Shown: one piece after another, positions 1 to 11,653 of the stretch
Numbering within the stretch: position 1 is the stretch's first letter
Layout of the letters: each line of letters opens with the position of its first letter
NCBI GenBank assembly: GCA_022702705.1
Contig: CM040430.1
Span: forward strand, 67,965,982 to 68,029,981
DNA: 64,000 nt
Origin: Papilionanthe hookeriana x Papilionanthe teres
Lineage: Eukaryota; Streptophyta; Magnoliopsida; Asparagales; Orchidaceae
Direction of reading: 5' to 3'
The notes under the pieces: generated by a model
What the model was told of the DNA's origin: nothing
Database searches by the model: none
What the model saw: the letters and a program-made list of their open reading frames with translations, nothing else
Position numbers and translations under genes: made by a program

Positions 1-477
1 GCGAGAGCCAGTATCCTCCCAGTCTAACCATGGATTTGGGGACTAAACCTAGGATTAGCCAATGTTCTTTATGCACTCGGAAGAGGGTAAAAAATAGGAC
101 TGCTCCTATTTGGCAGAAACAATATTTAATGCATCTCATTCTTTTACATTATCCAATTCATTACTTAAGAATAGTAAATTTTATTATCTCAAAATTCACC
201 AAACCAACTCATCCAGAAAGGTTATCTTTAGAAGTAATATTTGCATTGAGGAATAGTTATTATCCTTACATATAATCATCTGCATTTAGGAGTAGTTACT
301 AGATAAAACACCACTTATATCGACCTTCCAAACTAAAGTCTGATAATAGTAGACTAGAATTTGACTAAGAAAGTCCTACCTCGCTTCCCTGTGGGATCGA
401 TAAACGGGACTCCACTAGAGCCCTGCATTACATGAGCGATACATATACTTGCATTTGAAATTGTGAATTTACAAAAT
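1..477 (+). repeat. Athila-like LTR fragment (R/U5 side), inverted relative to the next LTR
   Basis: This stretch is similar, in reverse complement, to the LTR at 478-2170. Around 384-455 it carries the same block as 560-625: the 'gggatcgat' motif, then 'actccactagagccctg', then a run ending in 'tatacttg'. The first 120 bases match the reverse complement of the block near 890-1030 and of 47850-47960. It is therefore the right-hand part of an LTR in plus orientation, cut on the left by the window edge and abutting the minus-strand LTR at 477/478. No coding sequence is visible. Confidence 0.75.
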
Positions 478-2170
478 TGATGCGACACATTTTAATATTG
501 CGAGAAATTATGAACTCAAATTTATATATTTATTTTAATGATTTTTTAAAGTCCTAACATTCAACACAAGTATACGTATCGTATCAAGTAATACAGGGCT
601 CTAGTGGAGTCCTAGTTATCGATCCCATAGGAAAGACACAAGTCTTATAGTAGATAATGCAATACTGAATTCCAATACTCAAATTGCAATTAAATTTTAA
701 TGTTTACTTCTATTAAAAAGATGCAGAAAATAGAAACAATTAAGCAAACTACAATTACTTCTAATATCTTTAAAATAGAACTAACTAACAGACACATACT
801 AAGCTATATATTTGAAAGGTTTTGATATATAAGAAAAGTATCTTTCCTCGTGCAATGAGAATATGGTGTGTGGATGATATGGAATGATTATCTTTGGTAT
901 TATGCCAAATAGGAGCATAAATGTTTCTTTACCCTCAAAAGAGTACCTCCTGTTCTAAGCATGAAAAGAATATTGACATATCCTAAATTTAGTCACTAAA
1001 TCTAAGGCTAGGCTGGGAGGATATTGGCTGTCACTACGGAGCTCTCACTCACCCTTCTCCTGAAGGCTAACCTTTGAGTTTAGTTACTAATCTTAGGACC
1101 AAATTGGGGATCTTAGCCTGTCACCCTGAAACCTCCAATTGAAAGTCCATCAAAACACATTTCCCTATTTATTTGCACTTATTTCCCATGAACTACACAA
1201 TTCATCCATGGAAATTGAATGGATTCTTCATTATTATTGTAGTACACTAAATCCTTTTAAAGTTAATGTTCAACAACATATTTTAACAATTCAATTGGCT
1301 AGATCGAAAAGTAAATTAAGTTTGAAATGAAAAACCATCACAATTTCTTCATTACGTTAAAAGCACTTAAAATCCACATCAACACATCATCACATCTCTA
1401 TGCAAGAAAAAAGACAATGGAGACTACTCAGAATTCAGAAGAAGACACAATAAAACATGGATTTTATATATAAAAGAAAAGTCATACAAACCACAAAAGA
1501 AAATACAACTTATCTCTTTCTTTTCCCTAATGCAATTCCCATGAAGTTCCTTTGAATCCTTTTCTCTCTTCTTTGCAACACTCAATTCTCTTTTTAGAAT
1601 GGAAAGGAAGAAGCAATCTCTCACTTTACTTCTTCCCTTTCACTCCTTAGAGAAGAATTCCTCTCATATTCTCACTTCTATACTCATCTCTTCTAAGCCC
1701 TAACACTCAACACGCACTCTCTCTCATTAAAACTACACTAGAAACACAGTAGACCCCCCATATTTTCTTCCAAAAATAGTTACTTATAACTTAGAAATGA
1801 AATCCCAAGAGTTTCCATAGGCATCCCTTAAAAAAATTGCTAAAACTCTTCAAATTTGAAATCCACCGACATTGGGCTCCGGCAGCGCTCGGTAAGGCGC
1901 CGGCGGTGCTCTATCATCCAAATATTTGCCGAGCTCTCACGAAAATGGTGTCGGTGGCGCCCATTCTAGCGCCGGTGGCGCCAGAAGTTGTTTTCCTTCT
2001 TTTTGCTTCTTTTTTCTCTGAATTCATTCCTTTTCGCTTCTTTTGGCTCCAATCACCTAAAATCATCATACCTACAACAAATAATGAAAAATACCTTTCT
2101 TTAAAGTTCAATATCACCAAAAATTGATAAAATTATATAGCAAAAAATAATATATATTTTTTGTGCATCA
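478..2170 (-). repeat. 3' LTR of the old Athila-like element
   Basis: Homologous to 47350-49019 over its length. Shared blocks include the 'cagaaaatag' stretch near 722 and 47600, the 'caatgagaatatg' stretch near 854 and 47736, and a GC-rich block near 1870-1990 matching 48720-48830. It begins TGATGC and ends GCATCA, so it has TG...CA ends. A polypurine-like tract follows at 2171, which fixes it as the 3' LTR of a minus-strand element. The GGCGCC-rich block lies in U3. Confidence 0.75.
1462..1470 (-). promoter_or_regulatory. TATA-like box in the 3' LTR
   Basis: The minus strand reads TATATAAAA here. The same motif lies at the matching place in the other LTR (48338-48346), about 700 bases from the U3 start. 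This is a reasonable position for an LTR promoter. Inference from motif and conserved position only. Confidence 0.45.
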
Positions 2171-2185
2171 AAATCCCTCAAACTT
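2171..2185 (-). other. Polypurine tract of the old Athila-like element
   Basis: The minus strand reads AAGTTTGAGGGATTT directly before the LTR start TGATGC. The younger relative has AAGTTTGGGGGATTT directly before its 3' LTR at 41675. Position and sequence fit a plus-strand primer site. Confidence 0.7.
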
Positions 2186-3358
2186 AACTATTACTTGTCC
2201 TCAAGTAATACTTTTACTACATAAAAATATAACTCTAGACAATGCACTTTTAACTAGTAAGACACTAAAATTTTTCATTCAAAAGAATATATTGGTTAGA
2301 ATTTTAGAAAGAAATTTAGTAAGTCAGGTCAATACTACAGATATAAGAATATTCAGCAATCAAGTCTAAGGGTTACAGTCTTCTATTTATTTCAAGATAA
2401 ACCATAATTTGTCACATTAAGAGTGCCTTGAAAGATTATGTGAAAAAGGAGTTCATGCAAACTTCATCAGAATGTAGGCCAATACTTTAAATATAAATTC
2501 AGAAATGAAATCAAGTTCTCCCTTTAAGGTGACTCAAGTGAAGCCAATTTTTGATTAGGCATCTCCTCAAGCTTCTCCTCATAATTACTTTTTCTTCTTT
2601 TTCTTTTCTTTTTGGGATTGTTTTTCAATCCTTCTTTTCTTTTTTTGCCCTTTTTTTAAATGAGGATTACTATATCTGGATAGCCTTTAATAATTTTGAA
2701 CTTCACTCTCCTCTTTCTAAAGTTCAAACTTGAGATACCTCCTTACTTTATAATTAGGTATGAGCTTTATTATTTATTATAAAATCAAAATCTCGTCTTA
2801 ACACACAATACTTTAAGGCTCTTAACATTTCAAAAATATAGTTTTCCTTTACTTTAAATAGTTAACTATAATAAAATCCTTTCATACCAAATATCTTACC
2901 TCTATAAAATTAACCTTTATTACTAAAAACATTCATCCAATCCTTCCATAATATTCAACTGAAATAAAAATTTTTAGTTACCTACAATAAGGTTCAACTG
3001 CCATAAGTTATGCTAATAGTTTTTAAAAATATAATAATTAAGAAAAAATAAAAGTTAATATTTTTCTGCTCTCCCCCAAACATAAACTTTTCAATAAATT
3101 TGAAACAGCAGAGAGTAAAAGAAACTAACCTTTTGGTGCTGGGATCTTCAAATTTTCAATAGCTATCTGGTATTAGTCAAAATTTACAACTAGTACGCAT
3201 GAAACAGTTAGTAACAATGATATATTTGAAAGGTGAGGAGAAATTAACTTTAAACATCTAATCATCCAACAAAACATTTGTCGACATAACAGTTAGTAAC
3301 AGTGATATATTTGAAAGGTGAGGAGAAATTAACTTTAAACATCTAATCATCCAACAAA
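2186..3358 (-). other. 3' UTR of the old Athila-like element (first part)
   Basis: AT-rich and non-coding. The stretch near 2505-2600 is the reverse complement of the stretch near 41255-41345 in the 3' UTR of the plus-strand Athila-like element, which identifies it. It includes a second polypurine-like motif at 3071-3080 (minus strand TTTGGGGGAG). Short frames inside it are A/T runs without recognisable content. Confidence 0.65.
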
Positions 3359-3373
3359 ACATTTGTCGACATA
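3204..3373. repeat. 85-base tandem duplication spanning the LTR junction
   Basis: Two adjacent 85-base copies, 3204-3288 and 3289-3373, differ at about one position. Each copy contains flanking DNA, the target-site ACATT and the first ten bases of the Tat-element LTR (TGTCGACATA). The duplication therefore formed after the element had inserted. Confidence 0.9.
3359..3363. repeat. Target-site duplication, left copy (ACATT)
   Basis: ACATT directly precedes the LTR start TGTCGACA, and the same five bases directly follow the other LTR at 28115-28119. Confidence 0.88.
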
Positions 3374-6300
3374 TTTTTAGGTTAATTGTTTTAAAAAGTG
3401 GGTCGCCGACAGAAATTGTCGGCGAATTTTAAATTTTAAATTTAATTTAAATATATATATATATAATTTAGAAAGTAGCATTTGATTTTTGAAAATATTT
3501 TTAAGTTTGAAAATTTTAAGATATGAAATCAAACCGATCTCACATCCCAAATAGTTTATAAAACGAGCACCGCATCACAAACCATGTATCTATCCCGAAG
3601 AATAGACACACTGCTTGATGATGGGGCTCGATTAAATAAACTAGAATATTTGTGACATCTGTTTGGTCTGCGAACCAATTTTATAAGCCAACAAGTTCCC
3701 CTGCTTAATATAAATGAATTAGGTAGGGTTTATTTTACTTGGGTTCTTAAAGTTCCTTATACGGGCAAGCCCCTACAGTTAATTACATCATAAATGATGG
3801 GAATCATTGAAGAAAACTCTCGATAATGATCAGTGTTTTTGCTCTCAAGAATTTCAAAGTTTAAGGTTTCAAAAAAATTGGATTTTGGAAATTTCAATAG
3901 GGAATAGCTCAAATTTTGAACAGTTTATTTTGATAGTCCAAAGGAAGAGAAGTATGAGAAGCTGAGGATCCAAGAAGAATCATGGCAACTTCCCAAACTA
4001 TCCTATTGTTTGGCTTCAAGTTGAGAGTTTATTTAATGATTCAATCTTACCAATTTTAGTTAATTAGGACTTATATTTATATGACATAATCATAAAAATA
4101 ACCTCAAAGATATTAGGGTTTATGTCGTACCAAACGACTACCTCGGAGTCCTAAGACCGGTTAGGGCTTAATTTGCATAATCATGATTATGAAAATGCCT
4201 AACGAAAAGCTGAGGATTTTTGTTGCACTAGTCAAACCACCTTGATATCCTAAGGCTTGGTTATTTATCTCTAAGAAAGGTTTTGCTGAAGTAGACACAA
4301 GTTTTACTGATGAAGATGGCCGTGCTTCCCACTGTGCTCCAAGCTCATTGTTGTTGCAGAGGTTTAGTTTTAGAAAGTGGCAATCAGGAGATGAGAGAAG
4401 TGTTTTGTTTTAGAAAATTTGAAAATTGAGATGTCTTAGTGTTTTAATTAAAACAAATCTTAAAGTTGATTAAGCAGGACCGATTAACATCCCACGGTTC
4501 TGTCATCCCGGCACAACTAATTTCATCGGATTCACTTAGTTCAAATGAATTTGTTAAACTCAACTGAATGAGTTCCACACTTTCATTTAGACCGTGGAAA
4601 TCTTATTAGCAACACATGGGTTACATAATCTGAGGAATTCCCGATCATCCAACGAGACGTTTTAATTTAATTGTTGTTGTAGTTTTGTTGTTTTGTTTGT
4701 GATTAAATTTTGAGTTGTTTTATATTTTTTGAATGTTGTTGCGGTGAATTTTATCTTGTATTAATTTTTAATTTAGTTTTGGTTTTCAGTTTTGTAGCTA
4801 TCCTAAAGGTTTCAGTTTCATGCAGGGTGACATTCTTGCTTAACATGTAAATTTTACAAGAAAGAACGTACGGCGCAGGTAAATAAAATGCAATAAAATA
4901 AAAGCGTACCTGGCGGGTCTTCTCGTTATCCCAAGCTGCACTTAAAACACACGTCAGGGCATTCAAATATTTGCAAGAAATATCTAGGTAAAGCTAAGGG
5001 AAGGTTCTGGTTTTCTACCAAGATCCTAATCTTATTGCTAGTCAATTCCTATGACGTCTAGGTTCTTGTGTTTTGTTAAGGATGATTTTCTTCACCAAAA
5101 AACATTTAAGTTCAATTATTCTTTTAAAACATCCCATCATATTGAGAAAGTGCTTAGGACGAGTCCTAAAAATCTTTTCGATGCTTCTGGGATAACTTCA
5201 AGTCCAAATGAGTTTTATTGTACAGGTGAGTTAATCATCCAAGAATTTAATAAAGTTTGTTTCTTGCTCAGTGAACTCAGACATTTGATCATCCGATGAG
5301 TAAAGTGACATTTCACTTGATGTTCCATTTAAAGTTTATAACTGTGAGAGCCTCTGGGGGTAGATTAGTTCATTGAAGAATTTAACCACTAAATTTGAGT
5401 CAATGACTTAGAAAAATCCAATTTAATAGTAAGGTTTTAGATTGATTCTTAAATATTTTAAATTCACTTAGGTTGAAAGAGGTGTTTAAATTTTTTAATT
5501 CCATTGAGTTTGATAATTCAAATTTGTTTTAAACATTTTAAATTGATCTTAATCGTAACTTGTTTTGAGATTAACTTTTAGCATTTCAACTTTGTTTTAG
5601 GTTAAGTTTTAAGTTATTTCAAATTAGCTTTAATGTTTTAGGTTTACCTTAATTTAATCATTAAATCTTTCAATGTTTTAAACTTTTAATTTAATTAAGT
5701 ATTATTAATTTCAATTATCATTATGTTTAGAGTTAATTAAGAGTTTGAATATTATTAATACATTTAGGGACTTTAAATTAAAGAATTTACATTTTCCTAA
5801 GTCATATCCCTAATTTTAATAATCCAAAATTTTAATTATTCTTCCAAAATTTAAATGATTAAATCAATCAAAGTTTCATTTTTTATGTTGTAGGTGATTA
5901 AATGAATTTCTACCTCTTAATTCCCTAAGTTTCAATCATCCAAGAGAAAATTAAGATCAGTTATTTTACCCTCCCTTTGATTAGGCTTAAAGTATTAATT
6001 AAGGTTAAAATCCTTAATTACTTTTATGCCCTTTTAAGCATATTCATTTCATAACTCACTAAATTGAGCTCAAATGAACTTGAAATTTTTATGTCACTTC
6101 ACTCATATGTCAATTAAGACATTAGAGGAGAAAATATGATTTTAACATTGTTAATTTAATTTATATAATTATATTATTGAAAAATAAAGGATTTCAATGA
6201 AAATTCTGGGAATGTTCCCAAGATCAGAGGCTACAAAAGCCCTATGGTCTCATGCCATGGTGAATTGTATGCATGAAAGGAGAATTAAAATATTATAAAC

Positions 6301-9300
6301 TGTATTAAATTAATTAAAAATAAGATACTTAACAAAATAACTTAATTCTTTTTCCACATTAATATCCTCTGTTCACTGAGCAAGAAGGTATTTTTCTTTT
6401 ATTTTTATAATTTTTCTATGAAAAGTTATGCATTTTTAAAGTTTCTTTAATTAATTAAATAGAAAACCCCTATTTTTCTACTTATCCAGCGTGGCGCCGA
6501 GTTATCATAGGCAGCTCCAAAGCCACACGCATCACTCCGCCATTTGACGTCGTCATCTAACTGGGATGCCGTGCGGCCCACTGTTCTGCTACGTCTCCTC
6601 ATATGGCTTGATCTCCACCGTCCGTCCAATACACGCACGAATGGATGGCTTTCGTTCATCATCCCTAGTCATTCTAACCTGAGAACCGTCCATCTTCTAA
6701 CCCTAAGATCTCACTCTATACTTAACCAAATTACATGATCTTGGGCTCCATGAACTCGTCTTCACAAGACAAACACATCTATATGGGTATGATGCTTTGA
6801 AATTAACTCAAACAAAATAGAGAATCGAAACAAGCTCTCGGGAAGGAGGAGTTCAATACCTTGGCTCTGAGAAGTGAGACTTCAATCAGAGATGTTTGGC
6901 ACGTTCGTTGGAGTCCAGAGGAGCTAGGGATGAAGCCTAGAGCTGTGGTGAAATGCCTAGGTATGATTTCCACCAAACCCGATTTCAAGCTTTGGTCTCC
7001 AGCACAAATGGGTGGCCTGGTGAGGGGGCTTCCACTGGGGAACTTCTTCTCTTGGTCTGGTGATGGTGTAGGGTCGATCAATTTGGGGTTTTGCTCATTG
7101 TGGTGAAGTGTCCTGTTTTTGGGCTTAAGATTGAGCTTAGAAATTGAACTCACAGAGGGGATTTTAGGGCTAGATTTCAGTGGGGATTAACTACTCTAGG
7201 TTGTGTGAAAAGTTTGGGATCAATTTGGCAAAGTTTTGTTAAGTTCCAGTGCATCAACCCTTTTGGCCATGGAGGTGGTGGTGTTTAAATAGCCATGGTT
7301 AGAGGGCTTCCCAGGATCAATTGAGGGCTGGGCTCAGCTGCTCAGGGGAGGAGAAGAAGAGCTCCAGTGACCATTGTCCATGGGACAGCTCAGCAAGGGA
7401 GTATTGAATTTTTGAATTAAAATGAGGCTCTCGGACTGGTGATTTCCAATGACTCAAGCGGTGGTCCGGCCAAGGTCGAGTCACCATCTGACTCAGTGTG
7501 TCCAGGGATTGAGTTTTGTGTAATCAATGAAGGTTGGCCATGTGTTAAGAGTTTGATCAAAATGGAATGGGGGAGGGTGTATTTTGAGCTTGGTTTGGTC
7601 AATCCATGGAAATGGGCTTGGTGCACCTCCCCAAGTCCTGTTTTTGGGTTGAGGGAAACCAGTTGGCTCAACTTGATTAGTGGGGTCAAGTCACAATCCA
7701 AGTACAATTAGGCTTAAGCAATGTTTAGGAGAGTCATGAAAAGGCTTAATCACCCTTAAGGGAATCATTAAAGGGCTCCCTCCTTTTGCAACTTTGGGTA
7801 TGGTGAGGTGGAAAGATCCCCCATGGCTATCATATGGCTTGTGCATGGCTCCTTGGCTCACCTTTGGCTTGGAAAAAGTTGGCTCACTTTCATGAGAAAG
7901 GATTTTAGGATTTTTTTGATATCTTGATGAAAATTTGGATGAAGCTTGATTTGGAATGGTTTAATGATGACTTTGAAACTTATGGAAGATTTTAATTGAA
8001 TGCATTATGAAGAGGAATTTCATATGGGCCTTGGATTGAAATTTTAGGCTTTTTAAATTTGGTGGAGATGGGCTTTAAAAATATTTTAAGGAGATGGGAT
8101 TTTAGGTTTTAAAATAAACTTTTGGATAAAAAAATGGCAAAAGGTTGGGCCAAATAAATGTGGCAAAATGTTTAAGGAGGTGTGAAAAAGAATTTTCAAT
8201 TTTAGTTGGGTCTTGATTTTGGGCTTTGGGCTTGTTTAGGTTCATGGTTGGTTTAGGCCAATTTGGGGAATTTTGGTTTAAGTTAGGTTTGGGTGAAGTT
8301 TGGGTTCAAATTTGGGGTAAGTTAATAGAGTTTTGTTTGTATGGATGTTAGGAAGGTTTCAAAATAAATTTGGGGAAAATTGGATGACATTTGGGTTTAA
8401 TTTGGGATGGGTTGGGTTACTTGGTCAATTTTGGGTTTTAAGGGCCACAAGGAATTTTTGATCAAACTGGGTTAAATTGACAAAATTAGGGTATGTGGTA
8501 GTTAAAAAAAAATGATGTGGATAATATTTTGGAATTTTTGGGATTTTTTTTAGAATATTTTGAATTTTTGGAATTTTTGGCTATTTAGGGTACAAGTAGG
8601 GTACATGAAGGGTATTGGGGGCTATTTTTGAAAATTTTGGTATATTTGGTCATGAATGATCAATTTGAGAGTTGGGGAATGTTTAGGATTTATTTTAAGG
8701 AATTTTTGGTAGTTTAGGCAATTTTGAAAATTTCAAGTGTATTTGGTAGGTTTGGTGGGTTTCGGGCCACGGGGGTCAAAAATTGAAATTTTGAAAAGAA
8801 AGAAGTTTGATTAAATGTGGGTAAAATGAAACCATTTTGGTTGAGCCATGAAGTCATGTTAAGCTCATAAGAGCCATGAGAGGACTCATTTTAGGCACTC
8901 AATATGTTGTTCCTAACCCTCTTAGTCAGGGGCTTAGGGGTTAAGGTCCATCTATATGACTTTCCTACATGAGTCAGGAAGCCAAGTTGGGTAAGAGTGG
9001 CCTTAGGGTTTGAAATGTGTGTAGGAGTGTGGTGTGTGCATTCCAGACCTCACCAAGACCAGGCCACCCAGAGTTATCCTAAGGCTTGAACATGCTATAG
9101 GAATTCATCCTTGAACCTCCACATTTGACTTTTAACCTTCCAAGGAGACTTGGAGGTTTATGATCATCTGTGGGGTTCAAGAAGAGTTAAGAGGTGTTTG
9201 AATTTATAAGTGGTGGGTTCCATCTCTAGTCTTCTAGGATAGTCAAGGAGAAGTCCTATGGGAAGATCCTAAGCACTAAGAGGAACGAAAAGACCTCACC

Positions 9301-9316
9301 AAAAATGAGGTGAACA
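3364..9316 (-). repeat. 3' LTR of the Tat/Ogre-like element
   Basis: 5953 bases, TGTCGACA...GAACA. It is collinear with 21899-28114 apart from a replaced segment: about 6088-6210 here against about 24628-25035 in the other copy, which accounts for most of the length difference. It lies after the coding region on the minus strand, so it is the 3' LTR. Frames inside it (for example 6803-7153 and 7417-7707) are not recognisable and change residues freely between the two LTRs. The part from about 7980 to 8800 is very rich in G and T on the plus strand, that is A and C in the sense strand. Confidence 0.93.
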
Positions 9317-9317
9317 A

Positions 9318-9334
9318 ATGGACCCCCAATAGGT
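9318..9334 (-). promoter_or_regulatory. Polypurine-tract region, complementary to the 5' leader
   Basis: The sense (minus) strand reads CACCTATTGGGGGTCCA just before the 3' LTR. The G-run is the only candidate for the plus-strand primer. The same 17 bases occur on the opposite strand in the leader (21643-21659), so in RNA the two would pair. A further CACCTC/GAGGTG pair lies just beyond. Confidence 0.5.
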
Positions 9335-9667
9335 GAAGTGTGATAACCAAGCAAACCATTCGTATTGGTGTTGACCGAAGGGATCAACTGAACCAATAAA
9401 GAAGTAAAAAAAATCTCTCTCAGAATAAATGGAGAGAGCGAAGAAAGTTCCCGTTGGGAAGTATCTGGTAAATCTCAAAGACTGAAGATTCCAGAAGGAG
9501 GTGAATTTCTAATCACAAGATTTCAAGAGATCGAATATTAAATTCGTTTCATTTTTCTTTAAAGTTTTAAATTTTGAGTTTGAATTTTTTATTTGAGTTT
9601 CAATTTTGGTTGAAATTAGACTTAAGATTGATTTGGAGGTGGATTTCACAGAAGTTCTGAATTTAAA
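9335..9667 (-). other. Non-coding 3' region between tandem repeats and 3' LTR
   Basis: No recognisable coding content. The frame at 9296-9478 crosses the LTR boundary and is judged to be chance. Confidence 0.5.
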
Positions 9668-10225
9668 ATGAGAATTGGAACCTAGGTTCCAATCTCGGGA
9701 TTACAAAGAGAACTGGAATTTAAGTACCAGCCTCGAAGAGAGAATCAGAATTTAGGTACCGATCGAGAAGGATGAGGATCATAATTTAAGTACTGATATC
9801 AAAATGAGAACTGGAAGTTAGGTACTAGCCTTGAAAGAGAGTCGTAAGTTAGGTACCGAGCTCGAAAAGGGTGAGAATTGGAAGTTAGGTACCAGTCTCG
9901 GAAGAGAGTCGGAAGTTAGGTACCGACCTCAAAAAAGGTGAGAACTGGAAGTTAGTCAGAAGTTAGATACCGACCTCAAAAAGGGTGAGAACTGGAAGTT
10001 AGGTACCAGTCTCGGAAGAGAGTCAAAAGTTAGGTACCGACCTCAAAAAGGGTGAGTACTGGAAGTTAGGTCAGAAGTTAGGTACCGACCTCAAAAAGGG
10101 TGAGAACTGGAAGTTAGGTACCAGTCTCGGAAGAGAGCCGGAAGTTAGGTACCAGCCTCGAAAAGGGTGAGAAATGGAAGTTAGTACCATTCTCGAAAGA
10201 CAGTCGGAAGTTAGCTACCAACCTC
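9668..10225. repeat. Tandem repeat array, alternating about 67- and 47-base units
   Basis: The core 'gaactggaagttaggtacc' recurs, with 'tcggaagttaggtaccgacc' between. Long units of about 67 bases alternate with short units of about 47-48 bases (between roughly 9869 and 10170), making a higher-order period of about 115. Degenerate units extend to either side, and a few reappear near 10860-10925. It lies in the element's 3' region, a known place for satellite-like arrays in Tat/Ogre elements. Confidence 0.85.
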
Positions 10226-10255
10226 GACATTTCAGAAGTGCTGAAAAGTTTCTCG

Positions 10256-10803
10256 AAAAAGTGTGAATTTGGTGGACACCGAGATCAGGATGCCTTGTGT
10301 GTCTTATACCCAAGTCAGAGGATTAGAATACAAAAAGTTTCTCAGAAAGAGTGCGAGATTAGTGGACACTGAGATTAGGATGCATTGTCAACCTTATACA
10401 AAAGTCGGAGGATTAGAATGCGAAAAATTTTCTCGGAAGAGTACGAGATTAGTGGATACCGATATTAGGATGCCTTGTCGGTCTTATACCCAAGTAGGAG
10501 GATTAGAATGTGGAAAAGTTTCTCGGAAAGAGTGCGAGATTAGCGGTCGGCAAGATTAGGATGCCTTGTTGGTCTTATACCCAAGTTGGAGGATTAGAAT
10601 GCGGAAAAGTTTCTCGGAAAGAGTGCGAGGTTAGTGGACACCGAGATTAGGATGCCTTGTCTGTCTTATGCCCAAGTCGGAGGATTAGAATGTGAAAAAG
10701 TTTCTCGGAAAGAGTGCGAGATTAGTGGACACCGAGATTAGGATGCCTTGTCGGTCTTATACCCAAGTCGGAGGATTAGAATGCGAAAAAGTTTCTCGGA
10801 AAG
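10256..10803. repeat. Tandem repeat array, six copies of a 90-91-base unit
   Basis: The marker 'gtgcgagatt' or close variants starts at 10351, 10441, 10532, 10623 and 10714, a 90-91 base period. A first copy begins near 10260 and a partial seventh near 10803. Units include 'gattaggatgcc' and 'tcggaggattagaatg'. The period is not a multiple of three, and the frame at 10263-10559 is a by-product. The sequence is unrelated to the neighbouring 67/47 array. Confidence 0.9.
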
Positions 10804-11390
10804 ATGCGGGATTGGCAGAAATTCAGAGAAGAGAATCAAAATTTGAGTATCAATCTCAAAAAGAGAACTGGAAGTTAGGTACCAGTCTCAAAAGGATGGG
10901 AACTGGAAGTTAGGTATCAATCCCAAAAGTTAGTAATTGATTTGGGTTCCGAAGATTCTGCAGAAATTTAGGTGTAGTAGAGGATTGGAATGAGACATAA
11001 AAGTGCTTTACATCTCAAAAGAGTTGATCAAAGTTTGATTATTTGGCGAAGGATATGAATCCATGCCATCAGAACCAAATCGAAAATTTCATGGTTCTGT
11101 GTCAATAGACTCAGACGACCATTGCAAAAGAGGAGAGGAGTCGCGGGAGTCGAAAAGATTTGAGAACAGCCTGAGGCTGGGGATTTCAAATTCGGGACTT
11201 TATTTTCATTGTTTTTTATTAGTGATTTGATTTTATTTTTGTGTTCAATTAGAGTTTGCGTTAATTTTGAGTTCATTTTGACATTCGGATTCTTTTCTTT
11301 TCATTTCATTCTTCATCGAAGTTCATTTAACATAATGGCGTTTTACAATCAATTTGCACAAAAGTGGTGAAGGCAAAACACGACATGGTC
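10804..11390 (-). other. Non-coding 3' region between repeats and AlkB module
   Basis: Contains a few decayed units of the first repeat family (10860-10925), then unique sequence. An 82-residue frame at 11028-11276 on the minus strand has no recognisable motif and is not called a gene. Confidence 0.5.
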
Positions 11391-11410
11391 GTTTCATTCC
11401 AATTTGTTGA
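11391..11410. repeat. 20-base direct repeat, 3' side of the AlkB module
   Basis: Matches 12731-12750 at 19 of 20 positions in the same orientation. The two copies bracket exactly the segment containing the AlkB frame, as expected of a target duplication or a template-switch scar. Confidence 0.85.
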
Positions 11411-11653
11411 AAATACATCATATAACTTGATCCAAAACATGATGATATTTTCCATAAAAATTAAGTATCTCATACAATCCACATAAATCTAAAAACAGAT
11501 TGTGTAAGATTCTTGCAAGTTTTTTCCAAAAGTCTCTGTCGAAATCCATGTCTGAATAATGAGACACATGGAAAATAACATCACCTTCCAAGCCATCCTT
11601 GGCACGACATGTCGTTCAGATGTGCATAGGAGGCGTACTATCTTCCATGTAGC

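Noticed and set aside
6803..7153. Conserved 81-116-residue frames on both strands inside the Tat-like LTRs (also 25629-25979, 7417-7711, 26193-26537)
   Set aside because: Present in both copies only because LTRs are duplicates. Differences between copies change residues as often as not, no motif is recognised, and frames overlap on both strands.
10263..10559. 98-residue frame over the 91-base repeats
   Set aside because: The repeat period is not a multiple of three and the frame does not persist along the array; it is a by-product of the repeat sequence.
10256..10803. CRISPR-like regular repeats
   Set aside because: Units are contiguous with no unique spacers, in a plant retroelement; this is an ordinary tandem array.
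11028..11276. 82-residue minus-strand frame next to the AlkB module
   Set aside because: No motif, A/T-biased, and lies outside the direct repeats that bracket the AlkB module.
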